Counted from the stretch's first letter, positions 6,161 to 14,193 are shown. The stretch is 30,735 bases of DNA from Candidatus Gastranaerophilales bacterium (GCA_900548405.1 UNSJ01000022.1:1-30735); one strand, 5' to 3'. Numbers and translations are program-made. The notes: generated by a model not told the origin, from the letters alone.

Positions 6161-7789
6161 CTATTTTCGTTTAAATATTAAATACCTGAAATCTGTATCA
6201 ATAACGTGTTCAAGGTTGTAGTTTTCCTGAACATATCCGCAAAAATCCAACGCGTAATCCTGACAAATATAGTTAAAATAATAATCTTTCATATTCAGGT
6301 TGTTAAATATAATATATTCGGGTTGTTGAATTTTATAATGTTCAATAATTTTATTTTCTCCCAGACTTTCAGTATACAGCGGCAAAAGTGAGTTGTAAAA
6401 ATCATCGGCTTTTCTGTCTGTAAGAAAGTTTATAGTCATACCTTCAGGAAAAATTACAATTTTGTCATTTTTATCTGTATTTTTGTTGATATATTCTATA
6501 AGCCTGTTTGAACTGTCTGCAATGCTTTTATTTGTATATATTGTTCCTTTATTTGTTGTTATTTTACTGCTGTCAAAGAGTTCTCCGTTTATATTAATAA
6601 TTAAAATCAACGCACTTACAACCAAAAGATAAATACCTGTGGATTTTTCCAATTTTTTAGGCAGTAATGTGAATAATAATGCCATCAATGCAATAAGAGC
6701 TATTGAAACATAATAACTTCCGTAGCCTTGAATTATCAGAACCCAAAAAACTTTTGCACAGGCAGCTATGGCTGAAATTACCAGTATCAAAAGATTTGAG
6801 TTTAATTTTTTAAAACTTGCGGCTGCCATAATTGTTATTAATATCGGTAAAAAACCGAAAACGATTTTAATATTTTCTGTAACAAACCAAATTGCTGCAA
6901 GATATCCTATTACAGAGAAACTCAATGATGCAACTTTGCTTTTGTCGTACAAATGTGCGCCCAAAAGTATCCCTGTGAAAGGAACAGCGGTTTTCATAAA
7001 AAATAACAAAACTGTCGGTATAACTTTCGGATGAAAATAAATTCCGCTGTTTTCATAAAAATAAATAAGTGTTTTGCTATTAGCCATTGATTTTACGATG
7101 GCAAGAGAATTCAAAATGTCAGGCAGTCTTAACCCCTGAATAAACAAGATTCCGAAGCTTATCATAGGCGCAATTATAAAACATAAAAAAGCCTTTAAAT
7201 CTTTGGACTTTATTATAAAAAATAAAACAACTAATGCATATAAAAGAAAATCGTATTTATTTGCAATGCAAAATCCCGCTAAAAATGAACTTATGCATAG
7301 GTCTGATGATTTTTTGCTTTCGTTGTATTTTAAAAGGAAAAATAATGAGAATAAAAAAGCTATAAGTCCGTATAATACTGCCCAGGAATATGGAAAGTGA
7401 TAATTAAAAATACTTGTTGTTGCAACTCCGACAGTAATAGTGAAAATTCCGATACAAAAACTTAAGAATTTTGAAAGGAATTTTTGAGCGATTAAGTAAA
7501 CACCGCTAACTGTTAATAATGAACATACAGCTCCTGCTGCATACAATGTAGAGAGTTTTGCACCGAATATTTTATACAAAACAGCGTTAATCTGATATGA
7601 AAGAGGACCGTAAATGTTAAACAAGTCTTTGTATAAAATTTTTCCTTCCAGAAGTCTTTCGGGATAATACACTTCGCGTCCGAAGTCAATAAGAATTCCG
7701 TTGTAATGACCTGTGAAAAATATTAATCCTGCTATACACAAAACCCATAATATAATGAGATACTTATTATCATTTAAAATCTCTTTCAT
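6161..7789 (-). CDS. GT-C-type polytopic membrane glycosyltransferase
   Basis: A protein of about 542 aa with some ten hydrophobic membrane segments and a soluble C-terminal domain from about residue 410. The first extracytoplasmic loop carries the pattern IDFGREVYYPERLLEGKILYKD...YGPL. This is typical of ArnT/PMT-like GT-C enzymes, which use a polyprenyl-phosphate sugar donor (an acidic residue in the first loop is the usual catalytic base). The C-terminal part includes FPEGMTINFLTDRKADDFYN, common in this group. The acceptor cannot be told from sequence; surface glycan, lipid A or protein are options. The ATG at 7789 is preferred over an upstream in-frame TTG at 7825, but neither has a clear ribosome binding site. 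Confidence 0.72.
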   Translation of the reverse strand: MKEILNDNKYLIILWVLCIAGLIFFTGHYNGILIDFGREVYYPERLLEGKILYKDLFNIYGPLSYQINAVLYKIFGAKLSTLYAAGAVCSLLTVSGVYLIAQKFLSKFLSFCIGIFTITVGVATTSIFNYHFPYSWAVLYGLIAFLFSLFFLLKYNESKKSSDLCISSFLAGFCIANKYDFLLYALVVLFFIIKSKDLKAFLCFIIAPMISFGILFIQGLRLPDILNSLAIVKSMANSKTLIYFYENSGIYFHPKVIPTVLLFFMKTAVPFTGILLGAHLYDKSKVASLSFSVIGYLAAIWFVTENIKIVFGFLPILITIMAAASFKKLNSNLLILVISAIAACAKVFWVLIIQGYGSYYVSIALIALMALLFTLLPKKLEKSTGIYLLVVSALILIININGELFDSSKITTNKGTIYTNKSIADSSNRLIEYINKNTDKNDKIVIFPEGMTINFLTDRKADDFYNSLLPLYTESLGENKIIEHYKIQQPEYIIFNNLNMKDYYFNYICQDYALDFCGYVQENYNLEHVIDTDFRYLIFKRK

Positions 7790-7876
7790 ATTACAAAATT
7801 TAACAAATAAATAGCCAAAAAGCAATTTTTAACCTAAATAAAACTTTATATACATGTAGAAAGGTTATGTATTATT

Positions 7877-8329
7877 ATGGGCACAAATTGGGCAAATAAT
7901 TTGGATATGCTGGCACAAAACGGAGTTTTAGACTTTGATGCACCTGCATACGTAACAGGGCAAAAACCGAGATATGTCGGGGCTCCTGCTATGCCGCCTT
8001 CACCATTTGCAGGTCCTGTTCCACAGGCTCAAAAGCTAAATCAGCTAAAGACTGATGAATTTAAGCCCGAAAACAATAATGATAATAACTTTGTAAAAAA
8101 TCCGGCCTGGAAGAAATGTGCATTTGCGGCTTTAGCAATCGGTGCTGTTGTATTAGGCGGCTGGAAGTTTAAGTCCAAATTATTTCCGTCTGTCAAATCA
8201 GGCTGGACAAAGCTTACAAGTAAATGTAAATGGAACAGCATTAAAACATTTTGTTCGGATAAAGCGAAAGCAGTAGGAAAATTCTTTAAAGACGGCTGGA
8301 ATAAATTATTTAAGAAAAAGACGCCGTAA
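7877..8329 (+). CDS. hypothetical protein with one membrane segment
   Basis: A 150-aa protein I do not recognise. The N-terminal 60 residues are rich in Pro, Ala and Asn (APAMPPSPFAGPVPQ) and probably unstructured. One hydrophobic segment spans about residues 80-96 (CAFAALAIGAVVLGGW). The C-terminal 50 residues are strongly basic with Trp and Lys repeats (SGWTKL, DGWNKLFKKK). By the positive-inside rule the basic tail is cytoplasmic. AAGG at 7861-7864 is 12 nt from the ATG, a long spacing. It is convergent with aroB with a 22-nt gap and no obvious terminator. Confidence 0.7.
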   Translation: MGTNWANNLDMLAQNGVLDFDAPAYVTGQKPRYVGAPAMPPSPFAGPVPQAQKLNQLKTDEFKPENNNDNNFVKNPAWKKCAFAALAIGAVVLGGWKFKSKLFPSVKSGWTKLTSKCKWNSIKTFCSDKAKAVGKFFKDGWNKLFKKKTP

Positions 8330-8351
8330 AGGTAATTGTTTCACAAATATG

Positions 8352-9416
8352 TTATAATAAGTCTTTACTGTCCAATTCAAAGGCTTCAACAGTTGAGTAA
8401 TCCGTAGGAAGTATAAAAACAATCTTATCAAATGTTGCTTTCTTATCCATTTGCATTAGCTCTATCATTTTTTCCATATCAAATTCAGGTATGTCAACAA
8501 AATTGAATTTTTTAATTACATCTTCTGCAAGAAATTTGTAATTTTTGTCAATTAAATTTCTTTTTACAGCAAGGTTAAATGCAAATTTCATGCCTTCAAC
8601 TATTGCTTCGCCGTGAGTATATTTTTTGTATTTTGTAATTTTTTCAATTGCGTGTCCGTATGTGTGGCCGAAGTTTAGTATTCTTCTTAATCCGCCTTCT
8701 TTTTCGTCTTTTTCAACAACTGAAATCTTCAATTTTACACAAATTTCTATTAGTTTGGATAATACTCTTTCATCACGATTGACAATCATTTCGGCTTTTT
8801 CGCTTAAGAAATTTGTGAGATTTAAATCTTCTTCGCACTTACAGCTTTTTTCTATAAAAGAATATTTAACAACTTCACCAAGACCTGTCTTAAATTGCCT
8901 TTCATCAAGGGTTTTTAAAAAGTTGGGGTTGATAAAAACAGCCTTTGGCTGATAAAATGTTCCTACGAGATTTTTTCCGTAATCTGTGTCTATTGCGGTT
9001 TTTCCTCCGACAGAGCTGTCTACGCATGCCAAAAGAGTTGTCGGAACCTGAATAAAATCAATGCCGCGCATATAAGTTGATGCGGCAAAACCTGTCAAGT
9101 CGCCTACAACACCGCCGCCTATTGCAATAAATGCGTCTTTTCTTGTAAGCTTCATTTTTAATGCGCGTTCTGTAATTTTTTTATAATTGTTAAAATTCTT
9201 TTCTTTCTCGCCGTCTTTCAATATAAAAACATTTTCTTTTGGAAATTTTAATGTTTTTCCATAGAGTTTTTCAACCTTTTCGGAAATAATTACTAAAAAG
9301 TTTCTTCCCTCAACAAATGATAATATTTTTTCTTTGAGTAGTGCTGTGTCTTCATCTTCTATAAAGATAGGATAACTTTTTTCGTTTGATTTTATGTTTA
9401 CCGAAAGGTTAGTCAT
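8352..9416 (-). CDS. aroB: 3-dehydroquinate synthase
   Basis: Second step of the shikimate pathway: converts DAHP to 3-dehydroquinate using NAD and a divalent metal. The product is 354 aa, full length. It has the NAD-binding GGGVVGD at residues 100-106 and VPTTLLACVDSSVGGKTAID at 124-143. Metal ligands fit Glu181 (GLGEVVKYS), His251 (NFGHTYGHAIE) and His268 (THGEA). Its start codon overlaps the end of aroK: the 8 bases ATGACTAA at 9416-9409 hold both the aroB start and the aroK stop, so translation is probably coupled. Confidence 0.97.
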   Translation of the reverse strand: MTNLSVNIKSNEKSYPIFIEDEDTALLKEKILSFVEGRNFLVIISEKVEKLYGKTLKFPKENVFILKDGEKEKNFNNYKKITERALKMKLTRKDAFIAIGGGVVGDLTGFAASTYMRGIDFIQVPTTLLACVDSSVGGKTAIDTDYGKNLVGTFYQPKAVFINPNFLKTLDERQFKTGLGEVVKYSFIEKSCKCEEDLNLTNFLSEKAEMIVNRDERVLSKLIEICVKLKISVVEKDEKEGGLRRILNFGHTYGHAIEKITKYKKYTHGEAIVEGMKFAFNLAVKRNLIDKNYKFLAEDVIKKFNFVDIPEFDMEKMIELMQMDKKATFDKIVFILPTDYSTVEAFELDSKDLL

Positions 9417-9918
9417 GTAAAACTCCGATTATTTCTTCCACGATATTATATGGAGTTTTTCCTGTTGTGTCAATCGTAAAATGTGCTTTTTTATAATTTT
9501 TTTCTCGGTTTTTCATTATAAATTCAATTTTTTCTAAAGAAAAATTTTTCTTTAACAACGGTCTATGAACTTCATTTTTAATGCGGTTATAAATTTCATC
9601 GGGCGTGGCTTTAAGATAGATTACATGACCGTTTGAGAGCATGATTTTTCTGTTATCTTCATTTTCAAAAGCTCCTCCGCCTGCAGAAATTATTTTATTT
9701 TCACCGATACAGAATTTTTTTATCTTTTCTGTTTCAAGCATGCGAAAATACGGTTCTCCGTGTTTTAAAAAGATTTCCGAAATCTTTTTTTGAGTGCTCT
9801 TTTCTATTTCCGAATCAATATCAATATATTGAAAGTCAGTAAGTTTTTCTGCTAAAGCGGCTCCAACGGTAGTTTTCCCGCTTCCCATCATGCCTATTAA
9901 AATAATATTTTTCTTCAT
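9409..9918 (-). CDS. aroK: shikimate kinase
   Basis: Phosphorylates shikimate with ATP, the fifth step of the pathway to chorismate. The product is 169 aa, the usual length. It has the P-loop GMMGSGKT at residues 9-16, shikimate-binding Asp35 (DIDSE), Arg59 (EPYFRM) and GGG at 80-82, and a lid arginine in HRPLL. It lies directly upstream of aroB with an 8-bp overlap, a common aroK-aroB pairing. No good ribosome binding site is seen before the ATG at 9918. A strong terminator upstream separates it from the protease gene. Confidence 0.96.
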   Translation of the reverse strand: MKKNIILIGMMGSGKTTVGAALAEKLTDFQYIDIDSEIEKSTQKKISEIFLKHGEPYFRMLETEKIKKFCIGENKIISAGGGAFENEDNRKIMLSNGHVIYLKATPDEIYNRIKNEVHRPLLKKNFSLEKIEFIMKNREKNYKKAHFTIDTTGKTPYNIVEEIIGVLHD

Positions 9919-9937
9919 ACAAATATTTTACAATAAA

Positions 9938-9967
9938 AAAAGACTTGCTTATCTATGCAAGTCTTTT
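9938..9967 (-). terminator. rho-independent terminator of the S41 protease gene
   Basis: AAAAGACTTGC at 9938-9948 pairs with GCAAGTCTTTT at 9957-9967 around an 8-nt loop, an 11-bp perfect stem. Read on the minus strand it ends in a T run, so it stops transcription coming from the protease gene before aroK. Confidence 0.85.
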
Positions 9968-9988
9968 AATAAGTTGGATTTTTAATTT

Positions 9989-11209
9989 TTATTGAACAGC
10001 TAAAGATTGTCCGTTTGTCATTTTACTTAAAACTTCGATAGCTTTTTGTAATTGAACGTCGTTTTTATTCTTGATATCTTCTTCTGTTAATTTAACCTCG
10101 ATGTCAGGAGTAATACCTTTTTTGTTAATATCAGTTCCGTTAGGAGTTAAATATTTTTGTATTGTGATATTGATACCTGCTTCGTAAGGAAGTTTGTTGA
10201 TTTCCTGAACAAGACCTTTACCGAAAGATTGTTCCCCGATAATTACTGCTCTGTGGTTATCTTTCATAGCACCTGAGAAGATTTCTGATGCTGAAGCCGA
10301 ACCTTTGTTAATCAATACTACTACCGGTTTTTTTGTATAAACACCTGAAGAAGCTCTTTGAGTTTCTTTATAACCGTCTCTGTCAACAGTACTTACGATT
10401 GTACCGCCGTCAAGGAACATATCTGATATATAGATTGCATTTGTTAACAATCCGCCGGGATTTGAACGAAGGTCTATAATAAATCCTTTTTTGTTTTTAG
10501 AATTGTTTAATATAGAACCGAATTCACTTGCTGCGTTTCTGCTGATAAAAGAACTTAATCTGATATAGCAAAAATCATCAGGCATATTGATTTTATCAGG
10601 AATTTTTTGTGAAATTGATTTAATTTCAATTTCAGCACGTGTAATTGTGTAAGTTTTAGGTGCTGCATCTTTACGTTTTACAAGAAGGGTAACCTGAGTT
10701 CCTTCTTTACCTCTGATTTTGTCCGCAGCTTTATCAACTGTAATCCCTTTTGTGCTTGCTCCGTCAATTTCTAAAATTTCATCGTCTGCCAGAAGCCCTG
10801 CTTTTTCTGCAGGAGTATCTTCAATCGGTGCAATAACCATTAATTTACCGTCTTTAACCCCGATTTGAATACCGATACCTTTTAAAGAACCTTTGATAGA
10901 GTTTGTTTCATCTGCAAATTCTTTAGGATCTAAAAATTTTGTGTAAGGGTCATTTAAACTTGCAACCATTGTGTTAATCGCAACGTAAGCATCCTCGTTA
11001 GTCACAATTTTGCTGTCATATTTATGACGCCATTTTGACCAGTTTTGGGCATTGTTTGTCTGGTCAACGAATTTCATGTTAACCAATCTCCAAACATTGT
11101 CATACAAATCCACAGGACTGTATGCAAACACGTTATCTCTGATAACCCAGCCGGAGAGGAATAAAAACGCCCCTAAAAATATAATACTTTTCTTCATAAT
11201 GTTTCTCAT
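9989..11209 (-). CDS. carboxy-terminal processing protease (S41, PDZ)
   Basis: A 406-aa S41 serine protease of the CtpA/Prc family, acting in the cell envelope. Residues 8-24 form a signal sequence or membrane anchor. A PDZ domain covers about 108-195 (GIGIQIGVKDGKLMVIAPIEDTPAEKAGL). The peptidase core covers about 210-380 and holds the catalytic dyad Ser306 (NKGSASASEI) and Lys331 (SFGKGLVQ). The substrate-binding PGG at 251-253 is present. TCCTCC at 11222-11227 reads as GGAGGA on the coding strand, 12 nt from the ATG at 11209; an in-frame ATG at 11197 is the alternative. CtpA enzymes in cyanobacteria mature D1, but in a non-photosynthetic relative the role is more likely envelope protein quality control. 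Confidence 0.93.
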   Translation of the reverse strand: MRNIMKKSIIFLGAFLFLSGWVIRDNVFAYSPVDLYDNVWRLVNMKFVDQTNNAQNWSKWRHKYDSKIVTNEDAYVAINTMVASLNDPYTKFLDPKEFADETNSIKGSLKGIGIQIGVKDGKLMVIAPIEDTPAEKAGLLADDEILEIDGASTKGITVDKAADKIRGKEGTQVTLLVKRKDAAPKTYTITRAEIEIKSISQKIPDKINMPDDFCYIRLSSFISRNAASEFGSILNNSKNKKGFIIDLRSNPGGLLTNAIYISDMFLDGGTIVSTVDRDGYKETQRASSGVYTKKPVVVLINKGSASASEIFSGAMKDNHRAVIIGEQSFGKGLVQEINKLPYEAGINITIQKYLTPNGTDINKKGITPDIEVKLTEEDIKNKNDVQLQKAIEVLSKMTNGQSLAVQ

Positions 11210-11366
11210 TCTTAAACTATTTCCTCCAAATACTCTTAACCTTGTTGTACAACTGTAATTATTAAGATGTTTTCTTTATAAAAAAGTTTCCTACAAAAGT
11301 TTAAAAGTTTTTTTTACATAATAGCATACTTCCTTGAAAAAAGAAAATTTTCATTATGCTTTAACA

Positions 11367-11522
11367 CTATTTATTATCATCACACATTAAAAGATAGGTT
11401 AATAGATTAAGTTTTGAATTTGCTTCGACATAAGATTCAAGAGAAATTTCGAAGTTATTTTTAATAATTTCTTTAGTCATTTCAATGTTTTTCATCATTT
11501 CTTTTTTTAAAGAATTATTCAT
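11367..11522 (-). CDS. small ORF, 51 aa, hypothetical
   Basis: An ORF on the minus strand starting at ATG 11522 and ending with TAG at 11367-11369. The product begins MNNSLKKEMMKNIEMTKEII and ends LLTYLLMCDDNK. It is predicted helical and amphipathic, with no signal peptide. Support comes from AAAGGA 5 nt before the ATG and a promoter with ideal spacing (TTGATT-N17-TAAAAT) just upstream. It faces away from the XRE gene at 11681, so the two may form a regulator-target pair. Apart from this ORF, the stretch 11210-11680 holds only promoter-like AT-rich sequence. Confidence 0.65.
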   Translation of the reverse strand: MNNSLKKEMMKNIEMTKEIIKNNFEISLESYVEANSKLNLLTYLLMCDDNK

Positions 11523-11552
11523 AATTTATCCTTTCAAGTTTATAACATGATT

Positions 11553-11581
11553 ATTTTACACCATGGAAGAAAATAAATCAA
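11553..11581 (-). promoter_or_regulatory. sigma-70 promoter of the 51-aa small gene
   Basis: On the minus strand, TTGATT (11581-11576), a 17-nt spacer, then TAAAAT (11558-11553). It is about 30 nt upstream of the ATG at 11522 and has the same TTGATT -35 as the prepilin promoter. Confidence 0.6.
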
Positions 11582-11680
11582 CAAAAAACGGAAATATTAT
11601 TAATAAATATAATCGTGTGTCGTTTAAAATGTCAATGTGGCTGATTTTCAAGAGGTGTAAATATCGCTGATAATAAACAC

Positions 11681-11896
11681 ATGGATAACGAATATCTGAA
11701 AAAATTTGCGCAGCATTTGAAGAAGATTAGGAAAGCAAAAAATATTAAGCAGGATGACTTTTTAGATGTTAACGGAATATCCCGCTCAACTATTGCTATG
11801 GTGGAAACTGCTAAAACAGATATTACTTTATCAAAATTGAAAATTATTGCCGATACTCTGGGCGTAAATCTGAAAGAACTTTTGGATTTTGATTAA
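11681..11896 (+). CDS. XRE-family single-domain HTH regulator
   Basis: A 71-aa Cro/C1-type helix-turn-helix protein (LKKIRKAKNIKQDDFLDVNGISRSTIAMVE; then LKIIADTLGVNLKELL). The ATG at 11681 has no near ribosome binding site; the nearest is AGAGG about 25 nt upstream, so initiation is uncertain. It is divergent from the 51-aa small gene and overlaps the convergent metallophosphoesterase gene by 3 bp at the stop codons. It is similar in size and layout to the XRE protein at 4317 but not a close copy. The target is unknown. Confidence 0.82.
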   Translation: MDNEYLKKFAQHLKKIRKAKNIKQDDFLDVNGISRSTIAMVETAKTDITLSKLKIIADTLGVNLKELLDFD

Positions 11897-12723
11897 ATAA
11901 ATTCTATTACAACGATTTCGGGCGGGCAGTTAAATCTTACAGGTAAAATGCTTGTACCCAAACCTTTTGAGGTGTAAACTTTTTTACCGTTATCGTTCAC
12001 AAACCCGTCTGCGTATTTTAAATCATAAGCTGAGGGCACAATTAATGCCCTGTTAAGTCTGATTTGTCCTCCGTGAAGATGTCCGCAAAGTGTTAAGTTC
12101 ACGCTATCAGGAACATCGGGCATTATATCTGGAGTGTGGGAAAGTAATATAACGGGCTGTTTTACATTGTTTAGTGCTTTGTTTAAATCAGGTTTTCCCG
12201 TCTGCATGTCGTCTACACCTGCGATACAGAATTTTTCAAAACAGATGTTTTCGTTTAATAAAACTTTTATCTTATTCTTTTCTAATGAGGAGATAACTTT
12301 AGATTTTCCCTGCCAGCCGTCATGATTACCAATTACAGCGTAGGTTTTAGGCCTGATTTTTGACAGCTCAAAAGCAATTTCATCAACAGGCATAGTGAAT
12401 GAGCAGTCGTGACCGTTTACAAAATCTCCGCCAAGAAGCACAATATCTGCGTTTTGCTTGTTTATTGCCTTTACTGTTCTTTGAATTCTGTATTTTTCAT
12501 ACGGCTTAATATGAAAATCGCTGGCAAAAACAATTTTAAGCCCTTTGAGTTTGTCATCTTTTACAGAAAGTTTTTTTACAGTCAAAATGTTTGGTTCAAT
12601 AAAAACCGACCAGATAAACAAACCGAGTATAAGAAATATAATAATAAACAATAACTTCACTTTTTTATTATACACTAATTTTTTGTAATTGAGTTTGCGA
12701 GAAAAATTAAAATTTTTCCGCAT
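11893..12723 (-). CDS. membrane-anchored metallophosphoesterase (YaeI/YkuE-like)
   Basis: A calcineurin-like phosphoesterase of about 276 aa. A membrane anchor at about residues 23-44 (VKLLFIIIFLILGLFIWSVFI) is followed by the metal-binding motifs in order: SDFHI, GGDFVNG, GNHDGW, SHTPD and GHLHGGQ. All five are intact, so a two-metal active enzyme is expected. Relatives include YaeI and YkuE, linked to phospholipid or cell-envelope substrates; the true substrate is not known. The ATG at 12723 lies inside the end of the upstream DUF1796 gene (17-bp overlap), implying coupled translation. An in-frame TTG at 12729 is less likely. Confidence 0.88.
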   Translation of the reverse strand: MRKNFNFSRKLNYKKLVYNKKVKLLFIIIFLILGLFIWSVFIEPNILTVKKLSVKDDKLKGLKIVFASDFHIKPYEKYRIQRTVKAINKQNADIVLLGGDFVNGHDCSFTMPVDEIAFELSKIRPKTYAVIGNHDGWQGKSKVISSLEKNKIKVLLNENICFEKFCIAGVDDMQTGKPDLNKALNNVKQPVILLSHTPDIMPDVPDSVNLTLCGHLHGGQIRLNRALIVPSAYDLKYADGFVNDNGKKVYTSKGLGTSILPVRFNCPPEIVVIEFI

Positions 12724-13441
12724 CCTCAATTATGTTTTTCAAGATGCCTCCGGCTCTGCTGCAAAACTCTGTGTATTCATTTTGCTTATCTTTGTAATCG
12801 TTAATGAAGCTTTTAACCCAGTTTCCATGCTTTATTTTGAAATTTTCTGTTATTTGAATAACATCTTCGATTTCCTCAAGATGTTTTGAAGTCAGAATTA
12901 TGAGCTTAAAAGGTTTTCCCTGTCTTTTTTTGCGCAAAACTTCATAAAGTTTTTTAATATATTTTGTGTCAGGCACAAATTCAAAATTTGAATAAATAAA
13001 ATAAATTGTTTTATCGGATTTAAGGATTTGCAAAAAGTTGTGTATTCTTTCTTTGTAACGGTTTTCAAATTGTATTTTAGAAAGTTTGTAATCGTGCGGG
13101 TACAACTCCTCTGAAATAGTCAGATTATCAAAATAAGTTTTAAAATCGGTTTCAATAAATTTGATAATTTTTTTCAAGTCATAACTTCTGCATAAATCAA
13201 AAGGAAGCGTTTTTTCGCCGTATATTTTTCGCGGTTTCAGTTTAACGGCAGTTGTGAGCACTCTTGGCAGGCAGTCGCTTCCAAGAGAAATGATATGGAA
13301 ATTTTGTCTTTTGAAGCGTACATAATCAACGAAAGAAAAATAGAACAAAAAATTTCTGACATTTTTTCTTAGTTTTTCGGGAAAAATAAAGCAGGTTAAT
13401 AGTTTTATAAGTAATTTTTTTATTTTGAGCAAGTAGTACAT
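12707..13441 (-). CDS. DUF1796 putative papain-like cysteine peptidase
   Basis: A 244-aa protein with the DUF1796 signature: FHIISLGSDCLPR around Cys57, then LPFDL...SYDLKKIIKFIETDFKTYFDN, and YPHDYKL with His116. The family is proposed to have a papain-like fold with Cys and His as catalytic residues, and often sits with glycan or teichoic-acid type genes. The N-terminal 40 residues are basic and hydrophobic. No ribosome binding site is visible before the ATG at 13441, and a TATAAT directly abuts the start, so initiation is unclear. It overlaps the metallophosphoesterase gene and may be expressed with it. The XRE operator at 13457-13470 lies 16 nt upstream and could also affect this gene. 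Confidence 0.72.
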   Translation of the reverse strand: MYYLLKIKKLLIKLLTCFIFPEKLRKNVRNFLFYFSFVDYVRFKRQNFHIISLGSDCLPRVLTTAVKLKPRKIYGEKTLPFDLCRSYDLKKIIKFIETDFKTYFDNLTISEELYPHDYKLSKIQFENRYKERIHNFLQILKSDKTIYFIYSNFEFVPDTKYIKKLYEVLRKKRQGKPFKLIILTSKHLEEIEDVIQITENFKIKHGNWVKSFINDYKDKQNEYTEFCSRAGGILKNIIEDAEKF

Positions 13442-13456
13442 ATTATATTAAACTTA

Positions 13457-13470
13457 TCCCAGATTTGGGA
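13457..13470. promoter_or_regulatory. operator A1 of the first tandem XRE gene
   Basis: TCCCAGATTTGGGA, an imperfect palindrome with half-site TCCCA. It lies exactly 41 bp upstream of the related site at 13498 and between two divergent genes. The same pair with the same 41-bp spacing precedes the next XRE gene. Confidence 0.7.
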
Positions 13471-13492
13471 GACTTTTCTTAAATCATAACAT

Positions 13493-13511
13493 TATAATCC
13501 CAAATATGGAA
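13493..13511 (+). promoter_or_regulatory. TATAAT -10 overlapped by operator B1
   Basis: TATAAT at 13493-13498 shares its last base with TCCCAAATATGGAA at 13498-13511. A protein bound here would block promoter opening. The second copy of this layout is at 13870-13888. Confidence 0.68.
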
Positions 13512-13544
13512 TGTAAATGTTAACAAGAGGAATTTATTTTTACA

Positions 13545-13820
13545 ATGAAAGATAGAGAAAAAGAATATTGTAAAATAATTGGTAATGCTATTCGACAGTT
13601 GAGAAAAAAGCAAACCCAAAAAAGTTTAACAATATTCGCTTATGAAAATGACATTCCTTCATCTACTCTTTCTCATATTGAGCTTGGGCAAAACCAACCT
13701 GGTATAGTTAATTTAAAAAAAATAGCTACAAGCTTGAACATTAGTTTACCTGAATTGATAACTATAATTGAAAAAAATTTGCCTTCTGATTTCTCTATTT
13801 TTGAAGATGACCATTATTAA
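13545..13820 (+). CDS. XRE-family HTH regulator, tandem paralogue 1
   Basis: A 91-aa Cro/C1-type regulator: MKDREKEYCKIIGNAIRQLR, then SLTIFAYENDIPSSTLSHIELGQNQPG and LKKIATSLNISLPELI. It is clearly a paralogue of the next gene (shared REKEYCK-IG, IFAYENDI, STLS-IE-G). AGAGG at 13526-13530 is a fairly distant ribosome binding site. Two operator-like sites upstream (13457 and 13498), one on the -10 region, suggest negative autoregulation. The sequence TTTACA directly before the ATG is also kept in the second gene. Confidence 0.88.
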   Translation: MKDREKEYCKIIGNAIRQLRKKQTQKSLTIFAYENDIPSSTLSHIELGQNQPGIVNLKKIATSLNISLPELITIIEKNLPSDFSIFEDDHY

Positions 13821-13833
13821 TTATCCTGATTTT

Positions 13834-13847
13834 TCCCACTTTTGGGA
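13834..13847. promoter_or_regulatory. operator A2 of the second tandem XRE gene
   Basis: TCCCACTTTTGGGA, with half-site TCCCA matching operator A1. It starts 41 bp before operator B2, the same distance as between A1 and B1. Confidence 0.7.
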
Positions 13848-13869
13848 TACAAAATAAAGAGCTATGTTT

Positions 13870-13888
13870 TACAATCCCAAATATGGAA
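13870..13888 (+). promoter_or_regulatory. TACAAT -10 overlapped by operator B2
   Basis: TACAAT at 13870-13875 runs into TCCCAAATATGGAA at 13875-13888. The 14-base operator is identical to operator B1. Confidence 0.68.
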
Positions 13889-13919
13889 CTAAATTATTCT
13901 AAAGGAGCAATTGTTTACA

Positions 13920-14180
13920 ATGAATGAAAAAGAAAAAGAATATTGTAAATTGATTGGTTCAATTATTAGAAAATTGAGGAAACAACAAAACAAAAGTCTA
14001 TGCATCTTTGCATATGAAAACGATATTGCACGTTCAACTCTTTCCAGAATTGAAAAGGGAGAAAATGAATGTGGACTGATTACTCTAAAAAAAATCTCTG
14101 ATGGACTTAACTGGAAAATGTCGGAGTTTTTTAAAAAGATAGAAGATAACAACGGTGATATTAGATTAATTGATGAGTAA
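13920..14180 (+). CDS. XRE-family HTH regulator, tandem paralogue 2
   Basis: An 86-aa Cro/C1-type regulator (MNEKEKEYCKLIGSIIRKLRK; IFAYENDIARSTLSRIEKGENE; LKKISDGLNWKMSEFF). The ATG at 13920 aligns with the start of paralogue 1 and has AAAGGAG 12 nt upstream; a TTG at 13911 in the same frame is less likely. Its upstream region copies the dual-operator promoter of paralogue 1. The two genes and their promoters probably arose by duplication of one unit. It is convergent with rpoD across a shared terminator. Confidence 0.88.
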   Translation: MNEKEKEYCKLIGSIIRKLRKQQNKSLCIFAYENDIARSTLSRIEKGENECGLITLKKISDGLNWKMSEFFKKIEDNNGDIRLIDE

Positions 14181-14193
14181 TATGTATTTAAAT

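Noticed and set aside
7867..7899. 10-codon upstream ORF before the gene at 7877
   Set aside because: ATG follows AAGG by only 2 nt and the peptide is very short; it may simply be chance overlap with the true start region.
13457..13888. CRISPR-like or phage attachment repeats from the repeated 14-mer
   Set aside because: Only two exact copies, each tied to a promoter -10; operator sites explain them better than an array or attachment site, and there are no integrase or cas genes.
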